DNA of 16,100 nt from JAWUXM01 sp034111325 (GCA_034111325.1 JAWUXM010000030.1:1-16100); one strand, 5' to 3'; shown: positions 8,101 through 14,575, counted from the stretch's first letter. Notes: a model not told the origin generated them from the letters alone. Numbers and translations: made by a program.

Positions 8101-8562
8101 CTGCTCATTCTCCAACAACGGCATAGTAAAATCCGCAAAATCCTGCTCGCTAAAATCTGCACCTAAAATCTCTATTGCGGCTCGCTGCGTTCGCTCTGTA
8201 TCAAACTGCTCAACATCCTTGATCCGATATTTCTTAATTGCTCTTCTTTGCACGAATAATCTTTTGCAGGAAAAGATGTTGCTCAAAGCTTCTTGCTTGT
8301 GTTTTAATTGCGCAACTTCAGCCTGAATATTGAATAATTCAGCTAAAAACTCCTCTACATATATTGCTGTTTCCATTATCACTTCGCTCTCCTCTACGCC
8401 AGCCATTGACAATGTGCCATCATATAAAAGACCTAAGCCTTCATGTAGTTCAGGGTTTTTCTGCTCAACAAATTCTAGGAACTTTGCATGGATTTTTTCA
8501 TTGCCCGTACGGCTATACAAATCCGTAAAGGCAATATTGTAATTTAAATTAATTTGAGTCAT
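5185..8562 (-). CDS. Fused GltD/NfnB(SudA)-like and NfnA(SudB)-like iron-sulfur flavoprotein
   Basis: 1125 residues. Residues 1 to about 230 are helical and unrecognised. About 239-320 carry cysteines C239, C242, C250, C273 and C313, C316, C320, as in the N-terminal [4Fe-4S] domain of GltD/NfnB proteins. Then come an FAD fold (A-G-L-G-P-S-G, 378-384), a second dinucleotide fold (V-G-G-G-L-T-A-I-D, 551-559), a long charged insertion at about 570-640, and the flavin tail near 760-780. Residues about 805-1090 are a ferredoxin-reductase/PyrK-like module, with Q-P-G-Q-F-Y-R-L at 838-845, I-G-G-G-L-G-N-A at 923-930, and C1060, C1066, C1069, C1087 for a probable [2Fe-2S] cluster. The order equals NfnB+NfnA in one chain, suggesting NAD(P)H/ferredoxin electron exchange; bifurcation is not shown. 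ATG 8562 is chosen because a frame extending to 8652 would overlap the prepilin gene, whose stop lies 5 nt upstream. Confidence 0.8.
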   Translation of the reverse strand: MTQINLNYNIAFTDLYSRTGNEKIHAKFLEFVEQKNPELHEGLGLLYDGTLSMAGVEESEVIMETAIYVEEFLAELFNIQAEVAQLKHKQEALSNIFSCKRLFVQRRAIKKYRIKDVEQFDTERTQRAAIEILGADFSEQDFADFTMPLLENEQEEAEKLDILARYAAWAVLAPEGKAQHKAGVLFKTPHKIDPLNLVPLSEKNGAKQANAEDITQRQGFAYTNKPVSIEKILDEANYCIFCHPRQKDSCSKGLRDKQGAFVVNGADITLTGCPLEEKISEMNQLKTQSFILAPLAVAIIDNPMVAATGHRICNDCMKGCIYQTQEPVNIPLIESGVLDDVLNLPYGFEIYSLLTRWNPLNFERVLPEEDSHYKILIAGLGPSGFTLAHHLLNEGHMVVGIDGLKIEPLPQELVGNGFQPIKNVQAELYEKLDERVIGGFGGVAEYGITVRWNKNYLKIIRLLLERRANFKLYGGVRFGSQITREIAFEQLGFDHVALCMGAGSPTIINLKNNLARGIRKASDFLMSLQLTGASREDLITNLQIRLPVLVVGGGLTAIDTATEALAYYPVQVEKFLKHYEILVEQIGKEAVEANWSAEEKIIAQEFILHAKELRTEKHKKQPNILSLLKKWGGVKIIYRKKLSDSPAYRLNHEEVEFAFSEGIEFVENITPNEAVLDEYLAVQSLKTNAGELPARTILIAAGTAPNTVASREDDYFQLDGNYFRTIDEDGQPVQAQRSPKPEKVAIFTDINKQGKAISFFGDMHPSFNGNVVKAMASAKRGYPYVSEILQRHIKAQKPTDFFKKLDAALIAKIHQVQRLTPNIIAVTIQAKLASQQFQPGQFYRLQNYEANAQVKNGTKFLMEGLAMTGAEVDREKGLVTIIALEMGGSSDLCQKLRIGEEVVLMGPTGKPTTITANENILLIGGGLGNAVLFSIGQAFRKTGSKVLYFAGYKKAIDRYKIEEIEKASDVLVWACDEESDFQPDRPQDKVFQGNIIEAITAYAKGELGEVTMPLNKINRIIAIGSDRMMKAVKDARISVLQPYLQKDHVAIASINSPMQCMMKEICAQCLQKHIDPITGEESFVYSCFDQDQKMEEVSFSHLNQRLKQNSLQEKMTAEWLKANLD

Positions 8563-8567
8563 GGAAA

Positions 8568-9308
8568 TTATTCGAAACCTACAAGCAAAAAGAAATATAA
8601 TATACAGCCAACCGTAGTGCTTGTCCCAACATACGCGCTGCTTGAAACGCATGTCCCACCGTTCGTATCACCAATAATCTGCCCTTTATATGGCAAGCCA
8701 TCATCAGTTTTAAAATCTATCGTTTTCGCTTGGCTCGGGGTCAGCACATTAGTAGTTGTGGGATTATTACTATTATATGCACCAAACTCCATAAAATTAC
8801 CTGTCACAGCAAAATTATATGTTGGCCAACTATATGTGTTAGAAGTATGATTAAGCGACCAACCGCTTTGTTTACCAAATTCTGAAATTGGACAATTAGT
8901 ACCAATAACTGACTGATGATCTGTTCCGCTGCCTTCCCCAGTATATGTTCCGGGGATAAAACCAGCTAGAGCCATATGCTGCCAAGCCCTGAACCCCTCC
9001 TTTACGGTACCGTCCCCATAACGATATTCAATATAACCATCTGCATCGCCGTTACAATCTGCTTCAACTGCATCACAATTAGCACCCCAATATTTATAGG
9101 CATTGTCCATATCACCTGGTAATGCGCCATATTGACTATTGAAATTAATAATCGCACCTTGGAAAGCTGCTGCTTCATTAATTATCCGTTGTGTCCTAGC
9201 TAAATAGCTTAATCTGCGCCCCTCAGTAATTAACGCGACGATTAGCGCCACGATGACCAATACCACTGAAGCTTCAACAAGCGAAAATCCTCTGTGACGT
9301 TTTGACAT
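8568..9308 (-). CDS. Type IV pilin-like / pseudopilin with prepilin cleavage motif
   Basis: 246 residues. The N-terminus has a seven-residue basic leader ending R-G, then F-S-L-V-E, so the mature protein would start at Phe8 with Glu at mature position 5. About 20 hydrophobic residues follow (V-V-L-V-I-V-A-L-I-V-A-L-I). This is the class III signal cut by prepilin peptidase PilD. The head domain has Y-G-A-L-P-G-D near residue 60 and several cysteines, a layout seen in alphaproteobacterial pilin-like proteins. AAAGGA (9317-9322) lies 8 nt before the ATG. No assembly genes (pilB, pilC, pilD, secretin) are nearby, so this is an orphan minor pilin or pseudopilin whose role cannot be told. It is followed after 5 nt by the large flavoprotein gene. 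Confidence 0.85.
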   Translation of the reverse strand: MSKRHRGFSLVEASVVLVIVALIVALITEGRRLSYLARTQRIINEAAAFQGAIINFNSQYGALPGDMDNAYKYWGANCDAVEADCNGDADGYIEYRYGDGTVKEGFRAWQHMALAGFIPGTYTGEGSGTDHQSVIGTNCPISEFGKQSGWSLNHTSNTYSWPTYNFAVTGNFMEFGAYNSNNPTTTNVLTPSQAKTIDFKTDDGLPYKGQIIGDTNGGTCVSSSAYVGTSTTVGCILYFFLLVGFE

Positions 9309-9345
9309 ATCCCTGATCCTTTCTATTCAACAGTTTACAAATTAA

Positions 9346-9355
9346 GCGAGCTCGC
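9346..9355. promoter_or_regulatory. Perfect 10-bp palindrome in divergent prepilin-leuD promoter region
   Basis: GCGAGCTCGC is a perfect palindrome in the 87-bp gap between the divergent prepilin and leuD genes. TTTACA (9334-9339) and CATATT (9355-9360), 15 bp apart, are a weak candidate leuD promoter that would overlap it. A regulator-binding site is possible; no known operator was recognised. Confidence 0.25.
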
Positions 9356-9395
9356 ATATTGTGCGCTCCTTTAATAAAATTCAACAAACAAACAA

Positions 9396-10004
9396 ATGCA
9401 AGCCTTTATCAAAATTGACAAGATTATAGCCCCGATGGAGTTAAATAATATCGATACTGATATGATTATCCCTAAGCAATTTCTAAAAACCATCAACCGC
9501 ACTGGGTTGGGCAAAAATCTATTCCATGAAATGCGTTACGATATGGATGACCAAGAAGTTCCTAATTTTATCTTAAATCAAGAACCATATCGCCAAGCAG
9601 GCATTATTATCGCTGGTGAAAATTTCGGCTGTGGTTCAAGCCGTGAGCACGCCCCTTGGGCATTGTTTGATTTTGGCATTAGCTGCATAATCGCACCCTC
9701 TTTTGCCGATATTTTCTATAATAATTGCTTCAAAAATGGCATATTGCCAGTTATTTTAAAAGCCAATGAAACACAAGAAATCACCCAAATTGTCAAAGAT
9801 AATAAAGGCATAAAAGCAGTGGTTGATTTACCACAACAAGAAATTCACTTAGCTGATAAAATTTATAAATTTAATATCGATGCTTCACGCAAGAAGTGCC
9901 TGTTAGAAGGATTAGATGATATTGCTTTAACCTTACAACATGAAGAAAAAATCAGCGAGTTTGAAGCAAAGGATAAGTTAGATAAACCTTGGTTGTGGCA
10001 ATAA
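9396..10004 (+). CDS. leuD: 3-isopropylmalate dehydratase small subunit
   Basis: 202 residues, full length for LeuD. Motifs in order: N-I-D-T-D-x-I-I-P-x-Q-F-L at 18-30, E-N-F-G-C-G-S-S-R-E-H-A-P-W-A-L at 75-90 (swivelling-domain substrate loop), S-F-A-D-I-F-Y-N-N at 102-110, K-N-G-x-L-P at 113-118, and G-L-D-D-I near 172-176. LeuD pairs with LeuC, which carries the [4Fe-4S] cluster, to isomerise 2- to 3-isopropylmalate in leucine synthesis in the cytosol. Neither leuC nor leuB lies in the window, so the pathway is scattered. The start is ATG at 9396 after an A-rich stretch without a clear Shine-Dalgarno. The LeuD length and GCGSSREH loop separate it from aconitase. Confidence 0.96.
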   Translation: MQAFIKIDKIIAPMELNNIDTDMIIPKQFLKTINRTGLGKNLFHEMRYDMDDQEVPNFILNQEPYRQAGIIIAGENFGCGSSREHAPWALFDFGISCIIAPSFADIFYNNCFKNGILPVILKANETQEITQIVKDNKGIKAVVDLPQQEIHLADKIYKFNIDASRKKCLLEGLDDIALTLQHEEKISEFEAKDKLDKPWLWQ

Positions 10005-10007
10005 ATT

Positions 10008-10033
10008 GTCATGCTGAACTCGTTTCAGCATCT
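10008..10033 (+). repeat. GTCAT-type palindromic element, forward copy
   Basis: GTC is followed by an 8-bp perfect stem, ATGCTGAA (10011-10018)/TTCAGCAT (10024-10031), around CTCGT, then CT. It begins 3 bp after the leuD stop. It pairs in layout with the opposite-facing copy at 10101-10128, whose stem differs by a compensated C/G swap. REP-like repeats beginning GTCATGCTGAA are widespread in bacteria. Confidence 0.75.
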
Positions 10034-10100
10034 GCGTAGTTCCTGCATTGTTGTAAGTCTGATTGTTAAAAATCAAACTTTCCGTATACATATAGATTGT

Positions 10101-10128
10101 CAAGATCCTGAAATAAATTCAGGATGAC
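10101..10128 (-). repeat. GTCAT-type palindromic element, inverted copy
   Basis: Opposite-facing partner of the element at 10008-10033. CAAG leads into ATCCTGAA (10105-10112)/TTCAGGAT (10118-10125) around ATAAA, and GAC ends at 10128. Both stem changes relative to the forward copy preserve pairing. The two copies face each other across about 67 bp. Confidence 0.75.
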
Positions 10129-10180
10129 ACCGTGAACAAGGGCAAATGAATTACAACAACCATACAACGCTCCTTTTAAA

Positions 10181-10196
10181 AGAGAATTTTTTCTCT
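10181..10196. other. Palindrome upstream of holA
   Basis: AGAGAA-TTTT-TTCTCT is a perfect 6-bp inverted repeat 38 bp before the holA start, just after a second palindrome, CTTTTAAAAG. It could be a weak terminator for leuD or a binding site. There is no clear T-tract beyond the stem. Confidence 0.3.
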
Positions 10197-10234
10197 GTAG
10201 AGGTGTATTTCTAACAAATATAAACATATAACTC

Positions 10235-11272
10235 ATGAAAATTCAGGCCTATAAAATTGATGAATTTCTTAATAATTCTCTAACAAACATACAAGCAGTT
10301 TTGCTTTATGGCCCTGATAAAGGCTTAGCACAGGAACGTGCCAAAATCATTAGAGATAAAATCCTCGGTAGTGATCCTGATCCGTTCCTCATAGCAGCTC
10401 TAGAGGGCAAAACCGTTAATAATAACCCAGCAGCTTTTGTGGATGAGTTTAATGCAATGAGCCTTGTTCCAGGCAGAAGATTAATCAAAATTAGCAATGC
10501 TGATAATAACCTTGCTAAAACCATAGATGAAGCGCTGACTGAGCCAAAATCTGATTCTTTCGTGATAATTCTTGCTGGCGATTTAACTACATCCTCAAAA
10601 CTACGCAGCATCTTTGAAAAAGGAAAAAACCTTGTAGCTCTACCTTGTTATGCAGATGATACGCAAACCGCAAGTAACATCATTGCCCAACAATTACGTG
10701 ACGCTGGCTTGAATTTCGACCGCAATATTCCACTTTACATAGGTCAGCAATTTGCAGGAGATCGCCTAATTATTCGTAGTGAAGTTGAAAAATTAATCAC
10801 CTATATGGGAACTGAAAAAAACATCACAATTGATGATGTTGAAAATATCATCTGCCCAATTAAAGAAGATAACTATCAGGAGATTGCTAACGCCGTAGCT
10901 GATTTAAATTTGCTAGAAATTGAAAAATCTATCAGCCGCCATATAGCGCAAAATGTCTACCCTGTTTCGATTATGCGAGTTGTGGCAAATTATTTTGCCA
11001 AATTGCTTTATGCCAAATCATTAATGAATGAAGGCTTGAATGCGGCTGAGGCAGTGGGGAAATTACGTCCGCCACTCTTCTTCAAGCAAAAACCAATTTT
11101 CATGAAACATTTACAAATCTGGAACGAACCCTTTATTAAAAAATTACTCGATAAATTACAAGCCCTAGAAGCAGATTGCAAAACTAGCAGCAACTTCCCT
11201 GCGGATGTCATGCTAACTGATTTACTTATCAAAGCTGCATATTCCGTACGCGCTCGCAAGCGGGCTGCATAA
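10235..11272 (+). CDS. holA: DNA polymerase III delta subunit
   Basis: 345 residues, the usual length for HolA. The N-terminal AAA+-like domain has the degenerate nucleotide loop L-L-Y-G-P-D-K-G-L-A near residues 23-32 and no functional Walker A, as expected for delta. It is followed by G-R-R-L-I near 80 and a linker, then the C-terminal helical collar domain with the R-P-P-L-F-F-K-Q motif near 274-281. HolA opens the beta clamp within the clamp loader. In many bacteria holA follows leuS-lptE; here it stands alone after a repeat pair. ATG 10235 opens M-K-I-x-A-Y-K-I, a typical alphaproteobacterial HolA start. It converges with folC. Confidence 0.93.
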   Translation: MKIQAYKIDEFLNNSLTNIQAVLLYGPDKGLAQERAKIIRDKILGSDPDPFLIAALEGKTVNNNPAAFVDEFNAMSLVPGRRLIKISNADNNLAKTIDEALTEPKSDSFVIILAGDLTTSSKLRSIFEKGKNLVALPCYADDTQTASNIIAQQLRDAGLNFDRNIPLYIGQQFAGDRLIIRSEVEKLITYMGTEKNITIDDVENIICPIKEDNYQEIANAVADLNLLEIEKSISRHIAQNVYPVSIMRVVANYFAKLLYAKSLMNEGLNAAEAVGKLRPPLFFKQKPIFMKHLQIWNEPFIKKLLDKLQALEADCKTSSNFPADVMLTDLLIKAAYSVRARKRAA

Positions 11273-11294
11273 ACGTCACCCTTTGCTAGATATA

Positions 11295-11336
11295 CCAACA
11301 TTCGTCTTTAAATACGCATTTAAAGATGAATGTTGG
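11295..11336. terminator. 18-bp hairpin between convergent holA and folC
   Basis: The arms 11295-11312 and 11319-11336 pair over 18 bp with one G-T wobble, around a TACGCA loop. It sits 22 bp after the holA stop and 2 bp before the folC stop, the usual place for a shared bidirectional terminator. Neither strand has a T-tract after the stem, so it may instead be a transcript-end stabiliser or a member of a dispersed palindrome family. Confidence 0.5.
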
Positions 11337-11338
11337 CA

Positions 11339-12616
11339 TTAGGCTTGACTACCCTTCAAAACCTCTCCAGAAAGGTATAAAGAACCACAAACCAATATCC
11401 GAGCGGCAGATTTTTCTTTGGCAATAATTGCCAAAATTGTCGCTTTTATATCCCCCGCACAATGAGCAATAATTCCAACTTTTTCAGCAATTTTTTGTAC
11501 TTCATCAGCCTTTAGGCTATTATCATTTGATTGTGCTTGCACGCCGTATAATTCTGTAACCTCCTCTTTGATGATTTCAAGAAATGCCGCTGCATCTTTA
11601 TCACGCATCATGGTGAAAATTACATAGGTTTTCTTAGGGCTAGATTGCAGCCAGTTTTGAAGCGTTTTTGCCCCTGCAATATTGTGACCGCCATCGAGCC
11701 ATAATTCAAAATTATCTGGCAAAAGATCAACTAATTTCCCACTCTGCAAATGTTCAATGCGTGCTGACCACTTCACTCCCCTTAATGCATTATCCCAAGA
11801 AATATCAGCAACTTGTACAATATTTCTTACCACTTTTATCGCCAGTGCCGCATTATGAATTTGATGTTCCCCATGAAGATTTGGCAATGGTAAATCCAAC
11901 ATTAAATTTTCTTCCTTATAGGCAAAACCACCAGCGTTTTTCTTGCCCACAAAATCCTTTCCTTCTACAAAAAACGGTGCTGATTTTACCCTCGCTATAT
12001 CTTTTATTATTGCCAAAATTTCCGCCTCTTGTTTCGCTACAAAAACTGGCACGCCTTCTTTGATAATTCCTGCCTTCTCAAAAGCAATTTCCGGCAAGCT
12101 GTCGCCTAAATACGCTTGGTGGTCGAGTGAAATCGGCGTGATGATTGTGGCTAAGGGTTTTTCTATAACATTAGTTGCGTCCAACCTTCCGCCCATGCCA
12201 GTTTCCAACAAAGTAAAATCAGCTGGCTTACGGCTAAAAGCAAGCATTGCGGCAATTGTTGTGCCTTCAAAAAAAGTTATAGGGATTAGTGGCTCCCTCT
12301 CGCAAACTTCCTTACATTCCGCCAAAACTATATTGAGAAATTTATCATCAATCGGCGCACCATGAATATTAATTCGCTCATTAAAATAGACCAAATGCGG
12401 TGATGTATAAGAATTCACACTATAGCCGCCTTCCTCCAACATCGCCTGCATAAAAGCTAAAGTTGAGCCTTTACCGTTTGTCCCTGCAATATGGATAACA
12501 TTTTTGAGCTGTTTTTCAGGGCTGCCTAAACGCTCTAGTAAATCAGTCACACGGTGTAAGTTTAGATCTATTGGCTTTTCTCCAATAAAATTTGGCCAAA
12601 ATGGAATTTCTATCAT
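11339..12616 (-). CDS. folC: Bifunctional folylpolyglutamate synthase / dihydrofolate synthase
   Basis: 425 residues from ATG 12616. Mur-ligase-type ATP-binding loop G-T-N-G-K-G-S at 45-51, S-P-H-L at 72-75 with F-N-E-R-I, E-T-G-M-G-G-R-L-D-A-T-N at 138-149, S-L-D-H at 163-166 with the following E-K-A-G-I-I-K, H-N-A-A near 254, L-D-G-G-H-N at 307-312, and C-G-S-L-Y-L near 410. FolC adds glutamate to dihydropteroate and folates in the cytosol. A TTG 54 nt upstream would lengthen the protein, but the extension is not typical and M-I-E-I-P-F-W-P is a normal start. accD, its usual alphaproteobacterial neighbour, is absent. Divergent from rsmD (65 bp) and convergent with holA. Confidence 0.94.
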   Translation of the reverse strand: MIEIPFWPNFIGEKPIDLNLHRVTDLLERLGSPEKQLKNVIHIAGTNGKGSTLAFMQAMLEEGGYSVNSYTSPHLVYFNERINIHGAPIDDKFLNIVLAECKEVCEREPLIPITFFEGTTIAAMLAFSRKPADFTLLETGMGGRLDATNVIEKPLATIITPISLDHQAYLGDSLPEIAFEKAGIIKEGVPVFVAKQEAEILAIIKDIARVKSAPFFVEGKDFVGKKNAGGFAYKEENLMLDLPLPNLHGEHQIHNAALAIKVVRNIVQVADISWDNALRGVKWSARIEHLQSGKLVDLLPDNFELWLDGGHNIAGAKTLQNWLQSSPKKTYVIFTMMRDKDAAAFLEIIKEEVTELYGVQAQSNDNSLKADEVQKIAEKVGIIAHCAGDIKATILAIIAKEKSAARILVCGSLYLSGEVLKGSQA

Positions 12617-12681
12617 CGATATCTTGCAATTATTTTCATCGAAACTAGGATGCGCCAACCCAAATAACAATAAAAAATATC

Positions 12682-13257
12682 ATGCGAATAATCACTGGCA
12701 AGCACCGCGGACGTATTATCAAAACCGATAGTAAACATCAATATCGTCCTACATCATCAATGCTTAAAGAGGCATTATTCAACATTCTCACACACGGCCA
12801 TGTCGGCACGCATGAAAATATCTTAGAAAATAATGATGTGCTACTTGATATCTTCGCCGGAAGCGGCGCAATAAGCTTTGAGGCACTCTCACGTGGAATC
12901 TCTAAAGCTATCTTAATTGAACAAAGTCCTGAATTAGTTGAACTACTCAACCAAAACGCCGCCACACTACAAGAAGAAGACAACATCACTATTTTTAGAG
13001 CTGACGCCACAAAGCTTCATCGCCCACCGCAGCAAGCCGGACTATGCTTTATTGACCCACCATATGGTCGCGATTTAATCATGCCAACTCTTGAAATAAT
13101 CAAGCAAAACCAATGGCTCAAGCCAAACGCCCTAATCATCATCGAAACGGCAAAACGTGAAGATTTCCAATTACCAGAAGGTTTTAATTTAATCGAAACC
13201 CGCCTCTATGGCAGGTCAAAACTAAGTTTTGTAGAATTTGGTAATGTTTCTAATTAG
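12682..13257 (+). CDS. rsmD: 16S rRNA (guanine-N2-966)-methyltransferase
   Basis: 191 residues, typical of RsmD. It starts M-R-I-I-T-G-K-H-R-G-R, followed by R-P-T-S-S-M-L-K-E-A-L-F-N near 22-34, the SAM loop D-I-F-A-G-S-G at 56-62 with F-E-A-L-S-R-G to 72, and the catalytic D-P-P-Y-G at 125-129. It methylates G966 of 16S rRNA during small-subunit assembly. The start is ATG at 12682 without a visible Shine-Dalgarno. The last codons and stop overlap the left stem of repeat copy D, so the C-terminal residues V-S-N may derive from the repeat. Confidence 0.94.
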   Translation: MRIITGKHRGRIIKTDSKHQYRPTSSMLKEALFNILTHGHVGTHENILENNDVLLDIFAGSGAISFEALSRGISKAILIEQSPELVELLNQNAATLQEEDNITIFRADATKLHRPPQQAGLCFIDPPYGRDLIMPTLEIIKQNQWLKPNALIIIETAKREDFQLPEGFNLIETRLYGRSKLSFVEFGNVSN

Positions 13258-13303
13258 CGAGCAAAATAGAAAAGGTTATTTGTGAAAAAGTGCGCGAAAA
13301 GGC
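13248..13303 (+). repeat. Dispersed hairpin repeat, copy D (truncated)
   Basis: TTCTA (13248-13252) pairs with TAGAA (13267-13271) across a short loop containing AGCGAGC, and is followed by AAGGTTATTTGTG, AAAAAG and TGCGCGAAAAGGC. Tail and stem placement match copies A and B, but the left arm and inner stem are missing. It fills the whole gap between rsmD and fdxA, overlapping the rsmD end and touching the fdxA stop codon. Confidence 0.6.
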
Positions 13304-13632
13304 TAACTTGAAGGGTTTTTGCTAAAATGTTGGGGATACTTATTCTTAGCATCTTTCCAATCATCAGCGCCTGCAGGCGGATCTTTCTGCACGGTGATAT
13401 TTGGCCATTTTTCTGAATATTCACGATTTATCTCTACCCAATCTAGCAAATCTTCTGATTCTGGTTTTATTGCATCAACCGGACATTCTGGCACACATAC
13501 TCCACAATCAATACATTCATCAGGGTTGATAACTAGCATGTTTTCGCCTTCATAGAAACAATCAACTGGGCAAACTTCTACACAGTCAGTATATTTACAT
13601 TTTATGCATTCATCGGTTACTACGTAAGTCAT
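13303..13632 (-). CDS. fdxA: FdxA-type 7Fe ferredoxin ([3Fe-4S]/[4Fe-4S])
   Basis: 109 residues. The cysteine pattern is that of seven-iron ferredoxins such as Azotobacter FdI: C9, C17 and C50 for the [3Fe-4S] cluster, and C21, C40, C43 and C46 for the [4Fe-4S] cluster, with extra C12 and C25. The C-terminal tail holds D-W-V-E-I-N-R-E-Y-S near 64-73, typical of alphaproteobacterial FdxA. It is a soluble low-potential electron carrier. It lies 8 bp after ccmC on the same strand and is probably co-transcribed. It could be a redox partner for the large flavoprotein in this window, but nothing in the sequence shows this. Confidence 0.95.
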   Translation of the reverse strand: MTYVVTDECIKCKYTDCVEVCPVDCFYEGENMLVINPDECIDCGVCVPECPVDAIKPESEDLLDWVEINREYSEKWPNITVQKDPPAGADDWKDAKNKYPQHFSKNPSS

Positions 13633-13640
13633 ATTTGCTA

Positions 13641-14354
13641 TTAATTTATTCTGAGGTTTTTGCGTGCGTGAATATAAGTACGCAAGTTTAAAAAGACAAT
13701 TATTAAAGCAAAGCTTGCCAAACCGACAAACATAACCATTAACGGCGCCATCATAGAAGGTGCAATTGCCAAACCACCTTTACGGATAATACTCGCTGGC
13801 TGGTGTAACGTATGCCAGATTTCCACTGAAAATTTAATAATAGGAATATTTATAAAACCGACAATCGCTAAAATCGAGGCTAATTTTGAACCAAGGACAA
13901 TATTATGGTTAGCTTTGTAAAGGGCGATATAGCCAATATAGAGGAAGAATAATATTAACATTGACGTTAGCCTCGCATCCCAAACCCACCAAGTTCCCCA
14001 CATTGGCTTACCCCAAATGCTGCCAGTGACTAAAGTAATTAAGGCAAAAGCAGCACCAATTGGTGCGGCAGAAATTGCAATGATATTAAACAGAATATTC
14101 TTCCAAATAAATCCGCAGATACTCAAAAAAGCTATCGCGCTATAAATCATCAAAGCTAGCCAAGCCGAGGGCACATGCACATACATAATGCGCACTGCAT
14201 TTCCTTGTTGATAATCCATTGGTGATTTTACAAGAGCCAAATACAACCCATACACCAGCCACACCACACTTATAAGTACAACGGGCAACAAGGCTCTATC
14301 AATGATTTTTAGCATTTTTGCTGGTGTAATGTGGATCATTTTTCTTATTTTCAT
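13641..14354 (-). CDS. ccmC: Haem exporter / cytochrome c maturation protein CcmC
   Basis: 237 residues with about six membrane segments. The tryptophan-rich haem-handling motif W-G-x-x-x-W-G-T-W-W-V-W-D-A-R-L-T-S lies at 114-131 in a periplasmic loop, flanked by His60 (Y-V-H-V-P) and His184 (H-T-L-H-Q), the axial haem ligands of the family. CcmC loads haem onto CcmE for cytochrome c biogenesis (System I). ATG 14354 is used; ATG 14339 (M-I-H-I-T-P) is an alternative. Other ccm genes are not in the window, so the set is scattered rather than in a ccmABCDEFGH operon. The next gene, 8 bp on, is fdxA. Confidence 0.96.
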   Translation of the reverse strand: MKIRKMIHITPAKMLKIIDRALLPVVLISVVWLVYGLYLALVKSPMDYQQGNAVRIMYVHVPSAWLALMIYSAIAFLSICGFIWKNILFNIIAISAAPIGAAFALITLVTGSIWGKPMWGTWWVWDARLTSMLILFFLYIGYIALYKANHNIVLGSKLASILAIVGFINIPIIKFSVEIWHTLHQPASIIRKGGLAIAPSMMAPLMVMFVGLASFALIIVFLNLRTYIHARKNLRIN

Positions 14355-14519
14355 TTGCCCAATTGCAACTTGGTTTAGTTTTTCAAATCATTAAATCTTT
14401 CTTAAAATCAACATTACCATCATATTTTCTAATTCGTTATTCATTTTTTAGGTTTTTGGTCGGAGTTTTTAAATTTTGATTAAAGTACTGAAGTATTTTA
14501 CCAATTCATACCTATAAAT

Positions 14520-14575
14520 AAACAGCAACAAATTGCTTTTCTTATATGGTGCGGAGCTTTAGAGTTGCTGTTTTT
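14520..14575 (+). other. Inverted repeat with T-run upstream of NDT/TIR-like gene
   Basis: AAACAGCAAC (14520-14529) pairs perfectly with GTTGCTGTTT (14564-14573), enclosing a 34-nt loop and running into TTTTT (14571-14575) on the plus strand. The T-run suggests an intrinsic terminator of a short transcript or leader, but the loop is longer than usual. It lies 88 bp before the next ATG. Confidence 0.4.

Noticed and set aside
8563..8652. 30-residue N-terminal extension of the large flavoprotein
   Set aside because: It would overlap the end of the prepilin gene. The ATG at 8562 just after the prepilin stop gives a natural operon junction.
12617..12670. Longer FolC starting at a TTG
   Set aside because: The extra 18 residues are not typical of FolC, and ATG 12616 opens with a normal FolC N-terminus.
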